64,000 nucleotides of DNA from positions 248,001-312,000 of the forward strand of contig NZ_JAJTWT010000005.1 in the NCBI RefSeq assembly GCF_021353235.1. Reading direction: 5' to 3'. This document shows, in pieces, positions 7,880 through 15,943 of the stretch. This DNA is from Pelomonas caseinilytica (GTDB lineage Bacteria > Pseudomonadota > Gammaproteobacteria > Burkholderiales > Burkholderiaceae_C). The notes under the pieces were generated by a model, which was given only the letters and a program-made list of their open reading frames with translations, did no database searches and was not told the DNA's origin. The position numbers and the translations under genes were made by a program. The stretch's first letter is position 1, and every line of letters begins with the position of its first letter.

Positions 7880-8791
7880 TCATCCCGCAGGCTTGTCCAC
7901 GGTGGCGCGGCCGGCAGATGCCCAGCCATCGATGCCGCCCGCCAGGAAGCGCGCATTGCGGCCGGCGGCTCGAAGCCGCATCGCCGTCGATCGGCCCACC
8001 TCATGGCCGTACACGCAGTACACGACCACCGGTTGGTCAGCGGGCAGTTCAGCGGCCCAGGTGCCGACCGTCATCGGATCCCGCCACAGTGCACCGGGGA
8101 TCATGGACGTGGCTTGCTCGTAGGCGCCCCGGCGCCGCACATCGAGCACCATCGCACCCTTGAGCGCATCCGCATCCGCTGCCAGCGGCTCGCTGGCTCC
8201 CTGGACCGCGGCTTGATAGCGTTCGTAGACGCCTTCCCAGTCGATGTTGTCCATGAAGGCGTCCACATACCCCCCGGCGGCGGCACCGTGGTCCAGGTGG
8301 TAGGCATGCTCGTACATGTCCAGCGCGAGGATGGGTACGCCGCCGGCGACGGCGTGGGTATGGTCTGCCGCCCACTGGTTCACCAACGCGCCCTCGCGCG
8401 GCTGGAAGACCAACAGCACCCAGCCGGAGCCGCCGCCCAAGGCCTTGGCGCAGGCCACGAACTCCTCGCGCCATCGCTCGACGCTGCCGAAGTTGGCGTC
8501 CAGGGCCAACGTCATGGCCGGTGCCATCGTGACGCCGTCTCCGCCCAGGCTGGCGAAGTACAGCTCATGCAGCAGCACGGAGTTGGTGGCGATCAGCTCT
8601 TCGCGCTTCAGGCCATTGAGCTGGAATCCCGGTGCCTGGCCGACGGCCAGCTCGCCCAACTGCTTGCGGATCGCATTCAGCCGCTTCGCGGCGCCGGTGT
8701 AATTGTTCTGGTGGTGGCTGACGATCAGCTTCTCGGAGAGGCCTCGCAGGCTCGTGGGATCAAAGGGCAACGGGACGGTCTGCAGGTCCAT
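7880..8791 (-). CDS. Superoxide dismutase-like protein fused to a rhodanese domain (chromate operon)
   Basis: A 303-residue fusion. Residues 1-190 form a Fe/Mn superoxide dismutase-type domain with probable metal ligands His26, His75, Asp158 and His162 (LDMYEHAYHLDHG). Residues 210-300 form a rhodanese domain with Cys259 in YCVYGHEVGR. It is the third gene of chrB-chrA-this, 16 bases after chrA. In known chromate operons an SOD (ChrC) and a rhodanese (ChrE) occur as separate proteins, so this looks like ChrC-ChrE in one chain. By alignment to E. coli FeSOD the second-sphere gateway residues His30 and Tyr34 are Asn and Ala here, so dismutase activity may be altered. It probably counters oxidative or thiol damage during chromate reduction. 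Confidence 0.85.
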   Translation of the reverse strand: MDLQTVPLPFDPTSLRGLSEKLIVSHHQNNYTGAAKRLNAIRKQLGELAVGQAPGFQLNGLKREELIATNSVLLHELYFASLGGDGVTMAPAMTLALDANFGSVERWREEFVACAKALGGGSGWVLLVFQPREGALVNQWAADHTHAVAGGVPILALDMYEHAYHLDHGAAAGGYVDAFMDNIDWEGVYERYQAAVQGASEPLAADADALKGAMVLDVRRRGAYEQATSMIPGALWRDPMTVGTWAAELPADQPVVVYCVYGHEVGRSTAMRLRAAGRNARFLAGGIDGWASAGRATVDKPAG

Positions 8792-8807
8792 GAATGCTCC
8801 GGTGGAG

Positions 8808-9986
8808 TCAGAGGTGGGCAAGGGGGTGGAGCGCCAGCCCGGCAAGAGCCGCCACGGCCACGACGACGGGCTCCGGCAGCTTCTTGAAGCGCCACAGCAC
8901 GGCAACCGTGACGAGGGCCAGCACGGCAGTCGCGACATCGCTGATGGAGCGCTGGCCGATGACGATGACGGCTCCCGTGATCGCGCCGATGGCCGCCGCC
9001 GTCACGCCGTCCACGAAGGCCACGATGCCCGGGCGCTTGCCGTGCCTCTTGAAATACGGGGCCGGCAGGATGGTGAAGAGATAGCAGGGTATGAAGGTGC
9101 CCGCTGCGGCGACGACCGCGCCCCAGAAGCCGGACACCAGGAAGCCGATGAAGCCCGTCGTGATGACCACGGGACCCGGCGTGATCATGGCCACCGCCAC
9201 GGCGTCGACGAATTGCCGGTCGTTGAGCCAGTGGTACTCCTGGACCACGCCGCCGTACAGGAAGGGCACGATGGCCAGGCCGCTGCCGAAGACGAAGCTG
9301 CCCGCATAGGCGAAGTAGGCGCCGATCTGGCCGAGCTTGTGCCAGTCCAGGTTGTCCATCGCAAAGAACGCGGCCAGCGGGGCCGCCGCGCTGTTCACCT
9401 TGCCTTTGGTGGCCCAACCCGGTGGTGCACGCAGCAGCCAGACCAGCGCGCCAGCGCCGAGGAAGACCCAGACGACCTCGGACTTGGTGATGACGGTCAC
9501 CGCGGCGCTGACCGCGAAGATGGCCCAGAGCAGCTTGTCCTTGCCGATGTTCTTCGTGGTGAGCTTGTAGGCGCTCATCGCGATGATGCCGATGACCGAG
9601 GCGCCGACGCCATAGAACACGGCCTGCATCCAGCCGATGCCGCCGAAGGCTGTGTAGGCGGCGCCGATGGCGACCACCATGAAGAAGGACGGCAGCACGA
9701 AGGCGGCGCCCACCAGCGTGGCGCCAAGCACGCGGTAGTGCACGTAGCCCAGGTAGATCGCGAGCTGGGCCGCCAGCGGCCCGGGCATCAACTGGGCCAG
9801 GGCCATGCCTTCCTTGTACTCGGCCTCCGAAATCCAGCCGCGCTTCTCCACCAGGTCGCGGTACATGTAGCCCACCAGCGCCACGGGGCCACCGAAGCCC
9901 CAGGCCCCCAGGGTTATCATGTAGCGCACCATCTGCCACAGGGTGTAGCGGGGCGGCGCCGGGTTGTCGCCCACGATCTCGTTCAT
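8808..9986 (-). CDS. chrA: Chromate transporter ChrA
   Basis: A 392-residue inner-membrane chromate efflux protein of the long two-domain CHR family. The N-terminal half has TLGAWGFGGPVALVGYMYRD and AQLMPGPLAAQLAIYLGY; the C-terminal half repeats the pattern with AYAGSFVFGSGLAIVPFL and AVAMITPGPVVITTGFIGFL. About ten hydrophobic segments are visible. The ATG overlaps the chrB stop by four bases (ATGA), so chrB, chrA and the SOD-rhodanese gene form one operon. The role is chromate export, giving resistance. Confidence 0.95.
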   Translation of the reverse strand: MNEIVGDNPAPPRYTLWQMVRYMITLGAWGFGGPVALVGYMYRDLVEKRGWISEAEYKEGMALAQLMPGPLAAQLAIYLGYVHYRVLGATLVGAAFVLPSFFMVVAIGAAYTAFGGIGWMQAVFYGVGASVIGIIAMSAYKLTTKNIGKDKLLWAIFAVSAAVTVITKSEVVWVFLGAGALVWLLRAPPGWATKGKVNSAAAPLAAFFAMDNLDWHKLGQIGAYFAYAGSFVFGSGLAIVPFLYGGVVQEYHWLNDRQFVDAVAVAMITPGPVVITTGFIGFLVSGFWGAVVAAAGTFIPCYLFTILPAPYFKRHGKRPGIVAFVDGVTAAAIGAITGAVIVIGQRSISDVATAVLALVTVAVLWRFKKLPEPVVVAVAALAGLALHPLAHL

Positions 9987-10969
9987 CGGCGAGCGCTCCT
10001 GTGCTTGGGGTCAGCGGCGTCGCGCCGGAAGTGGGCGTACAGGGAGTCGAGGACCTGGCCCATCTCGTCCAGCAGCGCGTCGTCATCAGTCAGCCGCTCG
10101 CGGGCGCCGGACATCACGGCCTCGAAGCCCCGGGCCTCCGGCACCGGGTCGCCGCCCACGTCGAGCGAGTGGACGAGGGTCGCCAGGCGCATCAGCGCCG
10201 CGTCGGCCTCCAGGCCGAAGCTGGCGATCAACGTCTCGAAAGTGACGCGGTTGCCGACATGGGTGAAGGCCGCGCCGTCGAAGTCGAAACCCAAGGCTCG
10301 CTTGGGGCAGTCCGAGGGCTTGGCCAGCCACTGAAAGCGCGCCTGCCTGTCGATGAACCGGCGGATCAGCCAGGCGCTGGCCACCCGGTCAACCCAGAGC
10401 CTTCGCCGGGTGGCCCAGACCTGGCCCTGGTAGTCGGCGATCTGCAGCCGCGGAATGCCGCCTTCGGTTTCCTGCGGTTCGTCCGGCGACAGGATGCCTT
10501 CAACGCGCTGGTTGAATACCACCCAGTCGGCCTCTGCCTCCATCGACGCCTCTCCCGGAAAGAAGTCGATCGCCCGGAGTGCATCGAACTCACGCCGCAG
10601 CTTGCGCTGCAGTCGTGTCAGCTCCGCAGGGCCGAGGTGGCCGACCGTTGCATGGGCCTCTTTCCACGACTTGCGGAGTTCGGCGTAGTCCTCGTGACGG
10701 TCAAAGAGCTGGCGCAGGGCGAGGGTCTCGTCGACGGAGCGAGGCTCGACCCTCATCAGCCAGGCATTGCCACCTTCACGCAAGCAGTCGTCGGCCAGGG
10801 CCTGCAGAGCCCGCTCTCGCTCAGCCTCGGATGGCAAAAGGTATGCCCCGTCGCGCAGCGCCGCACAGCCCAGCGACTTGAGGCCCCGCCAGATGCGCAT
10901 CCGCGCGGTGGCGCCGGAGGTCGGGAGGGACAGGACCAGCAGCAGCCAGTCTGGATCGGAACTAGTCAT
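9983..10969 (-). CDS. chrB: Chromate resistance regulator/sensor ChrB
   Basis: A 328-residue ChrB-type protein, the first gene of the operon. It begins MTSSDPDWLLLVLSLPTSGA and has ARMRIWRGLKSLGCAALRDG as the DNA-binding-like N-terminal block. The C-terminal ChrB domain carries WVDRVASAWLIRRFID and FDFDGAAFTHVGNRVTFETL. In studied systems ChrB is the chromate-responsive repressor of chrBA. The start codon lies inside an inverted repeat (10967-10986) that could be its operator. Start ATG 10969 matches the family N-terminus. Confidence 0.9.
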   Translation of the reverse strand: MTSSDPDWLLLVLSLPTSGATARMRIWRGLKSLGCAALRDGAYLLPSEAERERALQALADDCLREGGNAWLMRVEPRSVDETLALRQLFDRHEDYAELRKSWKEAHATVGHLGPAELTRLQRKLRREFDALRAIDFFPGEASMEAEADWVVFNQRVEGILSPDEPQETEGGIPRLQIADYQGQVWATRRRLWVDRVASAWLIRRFIDRQARFQWLAKPSDCPKRALGFDFDGAAFTHVGNRVTFETLIASFGLEADAALMRLATLVHSLDVGGDPVPEARGFEAVMSGARERLTDDDALLDEMGQVLDSLYAHFRRDAADPKHRSARR

Positions 10970-10992
10970 GTAGAGAACAATACATGAATGTA
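10967..10992. promoter_or_regulatory. Inverted-repeat operator candidate at the chrB start
   Basis: CATGTA (10967-10972) and TACATG (10981-10986) are inverted with an 8-base spacer, and a further ATGTA follows at 10988-10992. The first arm contains the chrB ATG itself. Location between chrB and the divergent cation transporter suggests a ChrB-controlled promoter, but no experiment or alignment supports this here. Confidence 0.5.
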
Positions 10993-11174
10993 GATATCGA
11001 TACGAGATTTACCATTCGGCCCTTAGGGCGATGGATCGCACGTCTGCCTCGAGCTGGTGCCGGCGTCCCTTCCCAACCGGGGCGGTCACGCGCCGACCGT
11101 TCATCGAGGGTTCAGGCGCGGCGAACTATCCTGTCGCCTTTGCCTTGCCCGCGTCGTCCGACGACCGAGACCTC

Positions 11175-12131
11175 GTGATCAACCAGTTTCCCGAAGATTC
11201 AGAAGCAAGCGAGCGCACCAGTGGCGAACGTGCGGCTGCGGCCTCGCGAAGCACCTGGGTCAGCGTGGGCGTCAACCTGGCGCTCACGTCTACGCAGATC
11301 GTCGCCGGCGTGCTGACCAAATCCCAGGGCCTGGTGGCCGATGGCGTGCACTCGCTGTCGGACCTCATCGCCGACTTCGTCGTGCTCCTGGCCAATCATC
11401 ACAGCCAGAAGGACGCCGACGAGGACCACCCTTACGGCCACCATCGCTACGAAACAGCGGCTTCTCTCGTGCTGGGCCTGCTGCTGCTGGCCGTGGGCCT
11501 GGGCATGCTGTGGTCCGCCGTCGTCAAGCTGGAGCGGCCGGACGCCATCCCCCAGGTACATATGGCAGCGCTCTGGGTCGCATTGGGTGCGCTGACGGCC
11601 AAGGAGCTGCTGTTCCGCTACATGCTTGCCGTGGCCAAGCGGGTCAAGTCCAGCATGCTGGTGGCCAATGCGTGGCACGCCCGCTCGGATGCCGCGTCGT
11701 CCCTGGTGGTGGGTCTGGGCATCATCGGCAACTTGGCTGGCTACCCCATCCTGGATCCCATCGCCGCCGCCATTGTCGGCTTCATGGTCACCAAGATGGG
11801 TTGGGAATTCGGCTGGGATGCACTGCACGACCTGATGGATCGTGCCGTCGACGAAGAGGAGGTCGCCGCCATCCGTCAAACGCTCGCCGAGACGGCCGGC
11901 GTCGAGGGGGTCCATGACATCCGCACCCGCAAGATGGGCGACATGGTGGTGGTCGACGCCCACATCGAGGTGGATGCCTCACTGACCGTCGAAGCCGGCC
12001 ATGACATCGCCGTTGAAGCACGGCGTCGCGTCATGCAGCGCCACCGCGTGTTGAACCTGATGACCCATGTGGACCCCTGGAGCCGCCCGGATGGAGACCA
12101 CGAGAAGGTGGCGCCCTCCGCTCCGGGCTGA
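11175..12131 (+). CDS. Cation diffusion facilitator (CDF) family metal transporter
   Basis: A 318-residue inner-membrane proton-coupled divalent metal exporter. ADGVHSLSDLIADFVVLLAN supplies the HxxxD metal site in helix 2, HPYGHHRYE the first loop, and NAWHARSDAASSLVVG the second HxxxD site. The C-terminal cytoplasmic domain has HDIRTRKMGDMVVVDAHIEV. I prefer GTG 11175 because the protein then begins just before the first helix as in relatives; an in-frame ATG at 11031 would add a 48-residue tail of no domain character. It is divergent from chrB and so may share its regulatory region. Substrate metal (Zn, Fe, Cd or Co) is not determined. Confidence 0.85.
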   Translation: MINQFPEDSEASERTSGERAAAASRSTWVSVGVNLALTSTQIVAGVLTKSQGLVADGVHSLSDLIADFVVLLANHHSQKDADEDHPYGHHRYETAASLVLGLLLLAVGLGMLWSAVVKLERPDAIPQVHMAALWVALGALTAKELLFRYMLAVAKRVKSSMLVANAWHARSDAASSLVVGLGIIGNLAGYPILDPIAAAIVGFMVTKMGWEFGWDALHDLMDRAVDEEEVAAIRQTLAETAGVEGVHDIRTRKMGDMVVVDAHIEVDASLTVEAGHDIAVEARRRVMQRHRVLNLMTHVDPWSRPDGDHEKVAPSAPG

Positions 12132-12149
12132 GGGGCACGGAATGAAGCC

Positions 12150-12311
12150 TCAGGTCATGTGCCTGGACGGCAGGTCGACCGGGACAGCTTCGCCGGGATG
12201 GCGATTCAGGCTGATCGGCATCGATAGGAAGGCAACGGAGATCACGGCAATCAGCGCCAAGACGACGGTGCCGATGAAGCGGGAGAGGAAGCGGCGCAGT
12301 TCGTGATGCAT
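12150..12311 (-). CDS. Small single-helix membrane protein, function unknown
   Basis: A 53-residue frame starting MHHELRRFLSRFIGTVVLAL, with one strong transmembrane helix (IGTVVLALIAVISVAFLSM) followed by a short polar tail. The basic stretch before the helix suggests an N-in orientation. It is convergent with the cation transporter, 18 bases apart. A GGAGCCGACC purine-rich stretch precedes the ATG. I do not recognise the family; the composition is that of a real small membrane protein, not random sequence. Confidence 0.5.
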   Translation of the reverse strand: MHHELRRFLSRFIGTVVLALIAVISVAFLSMPISLNRHPGEAVPVDLPSRHMT

Positions 12312-12443
12312 GGTCGGCTCCGGTGGTGGAGTAATCGATGAACCCAGTATTGAGCGCTTGACATGAACGCGTTCTGAATGGCGGCGACGCGCCAGGCGCC
12401 GCGGATGGCCATCAATCGAGCTTCGGATCTGTCTCAGGGAAAA

Positions 12444-12479
12444 TGGCCCGCGTGGCCCGCGTGGCCCGCGTGGCCCGCG
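12444..12479. repeat. Four tandem copies of a 9-bp unit
   Basis: TGGCCCGCG is repeated four times without mismatch, about 95 bases before gpsA. It lies in the otherwise gene-free interval 12312-12573, where no RNA gene or promoter could be recognised with confidence. Copy number may vary between strains by slippage. Confidence 0.85.
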
Positions 12480-12573
12480 CAATGCTGCGCTGTGTGGACC
12501 CGCACGTTCGCGGCATGCGAGAGGCTCGACCGACAATGGCGGACCCCTATCCGATTCGTGGACACTGCTGCGC

Positions 12574-13581
12574 ATGACAACGATGAGAATCAGCGTGCTC
12601 GGGGCCGGCGCTTGGGGTACGGCCCTGGCCATCCAGGCGGCCAAGGCGGGGCATGAGGTGCAGCTCTGGGGGCGGGATGCCGCCGCCATCGAGCGCATGT
12701 GCTCCAGCCGCCGCAACACGGCCTATCTGCCCGACAGCGAACTGCCCCCGGCCCTGGGACTGACGCACGATTTCGCACGGGCGCTGCGCCATGCCGACGG
12801 CGGTCTGGCCATCATTGCGACACCGATGTCCGGCCTGCGTGGAACGCTCGCCGCGCTGCCTGAGACGCAGCGCGTGCTCTGGCTGTGCAAGGGCTTCGAG
12901 GCCGGCACGGGTCGCCTCGGCCATGAGATTGCGCGCGAGCTGCGGCCCGGCATGCGTGTCGGGGTGCTGTCGGGCCCGAGCTTCGCTCAGGAAGTGGCCG
13001 CCGGCCGGCCGACGGCCCTGGTGGCGGCCAGCGACGATGCCGATCTCGCCCGCGCCGCCGTCGACGCCTTCCACGGCGAGCGGCTGCGCGTCTACACCTC
13101 GGCCGACCCGGTCGGCGTGGAGGTGGGCGGCGCGGTGAAGAATGTGATGGCGATTGCCGTGGGTGTCTGCGATGGCCTGTCGGGTTCCGCGCCCGATGCG
13201 CCAGGGCTGAACGCGCGTGCGGCGCTCATCACGCGTGGCCTGGCCGAGATGCTGCGTCTGGGCCTGGCCCTTGGCGCGCGGACCGAGACCTTCATGGGCC
13301 TGTCGGGGCTGGGCGACCTGGTGTTGACGGCCACGGGTGACCTGTCGCGCAACCGGCGGGTGGGGCTCATGCTCGCCCAGGGCCTGGCGCTGCAACGGAT
13401 CCTGCAGCAACTCGGCCATGTGGCCGAAGGCGTCTACAGCGCGCCGACCGTGCTGGCGCGGGCGCGGGCTGCCGGCGTCGAGATGCCGATCACCGAGGCC
13501 ATGGTGGCGCTGCTGGAGGGGCGCCTTCTGGCCGCACAGGCCGTCGACGTGCTGATGGGCCGCGAGGCGCGGGCCGAGTAG
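12574..13581 (+). CDS. gpsA: Glycerol-3-phosphate dehydrogenase [NAD(P)+]
   Basis: A 335-residue GpsA that reduces dihydroxyacetone phosphate to sn-glycerol-3-phosphate for phospholipid synthesis. The Rossmann motif is [36 protein letters not shown] and [17 protein letters not shown] hold the substrate and catalytic lysine region, and [17 protein letters not shown] is the C-terminal signature. The start is [10 protein letters not shown] at 12574; the internal ATG at 12583 is an equally plausible start, as no clear ribosome-binding site distinguishes them. In relatives gpsA follows secB; here they are separated by the chromate insert. Confidence 0.95.
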   Translation: MTTMRISVLGAGAWGTALAIQAAKAGHEVQLWGRDAAAIERMCSSRRNTAYLPDSELPPALGLTHDFARALRHADGGLAIIATPMSGLRGTLAALPETQRVLWLCKGFEAGTGRLGHEIARELRPGMRVGVLSGPSFAQEVAAGRPTALVAASDDADLARAAVDAFHGERLRVYTSADPVGVEVGGAVKNVMAIAVGVCDGLSGSAPDAPGLNARAALITRGLAEMLRLGLALGARTETFMGLSGLGDLVLTATGDLSRNRRVGLMLAQGLALQRILQQLGHVAEGVYSAPTVLARARAAGVEMPITEAMVALLEGRLLAAQAVDVLMGREARAE

Positions 13582-13583
13582 CT

Positions 13584-14054
13584 TCAGCCGCCGCCAGCGT
13601 AGCCGTTCTGCCGCCAGGCCTCGAACACGGCGACCGCGACGCTGTTGCTGAGGTTGAGGCTGCGCTGGCCGGGCCGCATCGGCAGCCGCACGCGTTGCCT
13701 GTCGGGAAAGGCGTCGCGCAGGGCGGCCGGCAGGCCGGCGGTTTCGCTGCCGAAGACCAGCCAGTCGCCCGCCCGCCAGGCGACGTCGGCCAGCGGGCGG
13801 CTGCCTCGCGTCGTGAAGGCGAACTGCCGCGTCGGATCGGGCGCCTCGGCGGCGAGGAAGCCCGCCCAGTCGGCGTGGCGCTGCACGCGGGCGTACTCGT
13901 GATAGTCCAGGCCCGCGCGCTGCAGCAGGCGGTCCTCCATCGAGAAGCCGAGCGGTTCGATCAGGTGGAGTTCGCAGCCCGTGTTGGCCGCCAGCCGGAT
14001 GACGTTGCCGGTGTTGGGCGGGATCTCGGGGTGGACGAGGACGATGCGGAACAT
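13584..14054 (-). CDS. trmL: tRNA (cytidine(34)-2'-O)-methyltransferase
   Basis: A 156-residue SPOUT methyltransferase that methylates the wobble ribose of leucine tRNAs. The start MFRIVLVHPEIPPNTGNVIR and the knot motifs VFGSETAGLP and QRSLNLSNSVAVAVFE are diagnostic. Length fits TrmL exactly. It is convergent with gpsA, with two bases between the stops, and follows comF on the same strand. Confidence 0.93.
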   Translation of the reverse strand: MFRIVLVHPEIPPNTGNVIRLAANTGCELHLIEPLGFSMEDRLLQRAGLDYHEYARVQRHADWAGFLAAEAPDPTRQFAFTTRGSRPLADVAWRAGDWLVFGSETAGLPAALRDAFPDRQRVRLPMRPGQRSLNLSNSVAVAVFEAWRQNGYAGGG

Positions 14055-14077
14055 GGGCCGGGAGTATCCCCGCGGCT

Positions 14078-14833
14078 TCAGTCCTCGCCCGGCTCGGGCG
14101 TGCGTGCGATGACCCAGGCCTGCACGCTCATCACGCCGGCCTGCAGAAGCACGCGGGCGATCTCGAAGAGCGTGGCGCCGCTGGTCATCACGTCGTCGAG
14201 GAGGGCGACGCTGGTGCCGCGCAGTTGGGCCGCGTGCAGGGGATCGACGGCGAAGACGCCGCGCACGTTGGCGGCGCGGGCGTCGAGCTTGAGCCCGGCC
14301 TGGCGCTCGTTGTGCCGTACGCGCAGCAGCAGGCCCGGCTCGCAGCGCAGCCCGCGCCGGCGTGCCAGCGCCTTGGCCAGCTCGTGGGCCTGGTTGTAGC
14401 CGCGCTCGCGCAGGCGCTCGGCCGAAAGCGGCACGGGCAGCAACCAGTCGGGGGGGTCGACCTCCGCCGCCGTCAGTGCGCAGTTGAGCCGCTCCAGCAG
14501 GCTCTCGCGCAGCTCCAGGGCCTGGTGGTACTTGAAGTGCTGCAACAGGCCGTCCCACGGGAAGCGGTAGTCCAGGGCCGCCACGGTGCGATCCAGCGGT
14601 GGCGCCTCGATCAGGCAGCGCCCGCATTGCGGATGCGGCCTGCCCATCAGAGTCAGCGGCAGCCGCGCGGCGCAGGTCCAGCAACGGGGCACGGGGCGGG
14701 CGTAGCGCTGCAGGCAGTCCTCGCAGACGGTCTGGTGGCTCCAGGCACGGCAGACCGCGCACTGCCCGGCGCAGCGCAACAGCACCTTCTCGACGAGTGT
14801 GGGTCTGGGCGTGGCCAGGGGCGGGGCGGGCAT
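14078..14833 (-). CDS. comF: ComF family phosphoribosyltransferase-like protein
   Basis: A 251-residue ComF/GntX-type protein. The N-terminal zinc-binding part has CAVCR, CEDC, CWTC and CGRC pairs (residues 20-75). The C-terminal phosphoribosyltransferase fold contains VPLSAERLRERGYNQAHELA and the PRPP loop VALLDDVMTSGAT. Family members help DNA uptake during transformation or its processing in the cytoplasm. It is divergent from the methyltransferase-like gene by 23 bases. Confidence 0.9.
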   Translation of the reverse strand: MPAPPLATPRPTLVEKVLLRCAGQCAVCRAWSHQTVCEDCLQRYARPVPRCWTCAARLPLTLMGRPHPQCGRCLIEAPPLDRTVAALDYRFPWDGLLQHFKYHQALELRESLLERLNCALTAAEVDPPDWLLPVPLSAERLRERGYNQAHELAKALARRRGLRCEPGLLLRVRHNERQAGLKLDARAANVRGVFAVDPLHAAQLRGTSVALLDDVMTSGATLFEIARVLLQAGVMSVQAWVIARTPEPGED

Positions 14834-14856
14834 CGCCTCAATATACTGACCGGCCC

Positions 14857-15780
14857 ATGAGCGAGCCGGCAGCGTCCCCTAGTTCAAACAAGGGGCCGCG
14901 GCCCCAGGACCTCGACGCGGCCGCGTTGCGCCATCACGCCCGGCGCCTGGCGCGGGCCGGGCAGCCGCCCTGGCTGCACGTGGAGGTGGCGCGGCGCATG
15001 GCCGAGCGGCTGCCGTTCATCAAGCTGCAGCCCGCCCGCGTGCTCGACGCCTCGCCGGCCCTGGGCGCCAGCGGCAACCTGCTGCGGATGGCCTACCCGA
15101 ACGCCGAGATGCTGTGGCACGAGGCCGACGGTGTGCTGGCGGAGCGTGCGGCCGCGGTGCGGGCGCCGAACTGGTGGCGCAAGCTGCGCGGCGGCCACTC
15201 GGGCCGCATCGAGGCGCTGCCCGCCAGGCCCGAGGTGGAGCTGCTGTGGTCCAACATGGCCCTGCACACCTGCGCCGACCTGCCGGCCGTGCTGGCGCAG
15301 TGGCAGGCCAGCTTGGCGGTCGGCGGCTTCGTCATGTTCTCAGGCCTCGGGCCGGACAGCTTCGTGGAACTGCGGCCGCTGTACGCGCGCAACGGCTGGG
15401 GCCGGTCCGCGCCCGATTGGTGGGACATGCACGACATCGGCGACCTGGTGCTCAAGGCGGGCTTTGCCGATCCGGTCATGGACCAGGAGACCCTGCGCCT
15501 GACCTGGGCCACGCCCGAGAGCCTGCTGGCCGACCTGCGCGCCCTGGGCGGCAACCTGGCGCCGCTGCGATTCGCCGGCCTGCGCGGGCGGGCCTGGCAT
15601 CGGCGATTGCTCGCCGAGCTGGAGACCCTTCGCGATGCCGACGGACGGCTGGCGTTGACGGTGGAACTGGTCTTCGGCCACGCCTTCAAGGCTGCACCGC
15701 GCCTGACTGTCGCGGAGGAGACGCGCGTCTCGGTCGACGCCCTGCGCGCCACCCTGAAAAAAGGCCGTCCGGGTGGGTGA
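14857..15780 (+). CDS. BioC-like methyltransferase-domain protein
   Basis: A 307-residue protein resembling BioC-type class I methyltransferases. The expected SAM loop is degenerate: VLDASPALGASGNLLRMAYP replaces the usual acidic GxGxG pattern. VELLWSNMALHTCADLPAVL and GGFVMFSGLGPDSFVELRPL match the later strands of BioC relatives. No biotin genes are nearby. It may be a divergent or inactive member; a methyltransferase with altered cofactor use is also possible. The ATG at 14857 is the only sensible start, as upstream sequence belongs to comF. Confidence 0.7.
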   Translation: MSEPAASPSSNKGPRPQDLDAAALRHHARRLARAGQPPWLHVEVARRMAERLPFIKLQPARVLDASPALGASGNLLRMAYPNAEMLWHEADGVLAERAAAVRAPNWWRKLRGGHSGRIEALPARPEVELLWSNMALHTCADLPAVLAQWQASLAVGGFVMFSGLGPDSFVELRPLYARNGWGRSAPDWWDMHDIGDLVLKAGFADPVMDQETLRLTWATPESLLADLRALGGNLAPLRFAGLRGRAWHRRLLAELETLRDADGRLALTVELVFGHAFKAAPRLTVAEETRVSVDALRATLKKGRPGG

Positions 15781-15943
15781 TTCCCCGGGGCTGGCCCCAG
15801 GCAGAGCCGCGATGTGCCTGGGCTAAACTCTTGCGCCGCATCAAGGACAAAGCGAAAAACTTTGTTCTCACACGGAACTTGCGTTGCAGACCGGGCCGTC
15901 CGGCCGGTTGCAAGCCCGCCATTCAAAGAACCAAGTGACAACC

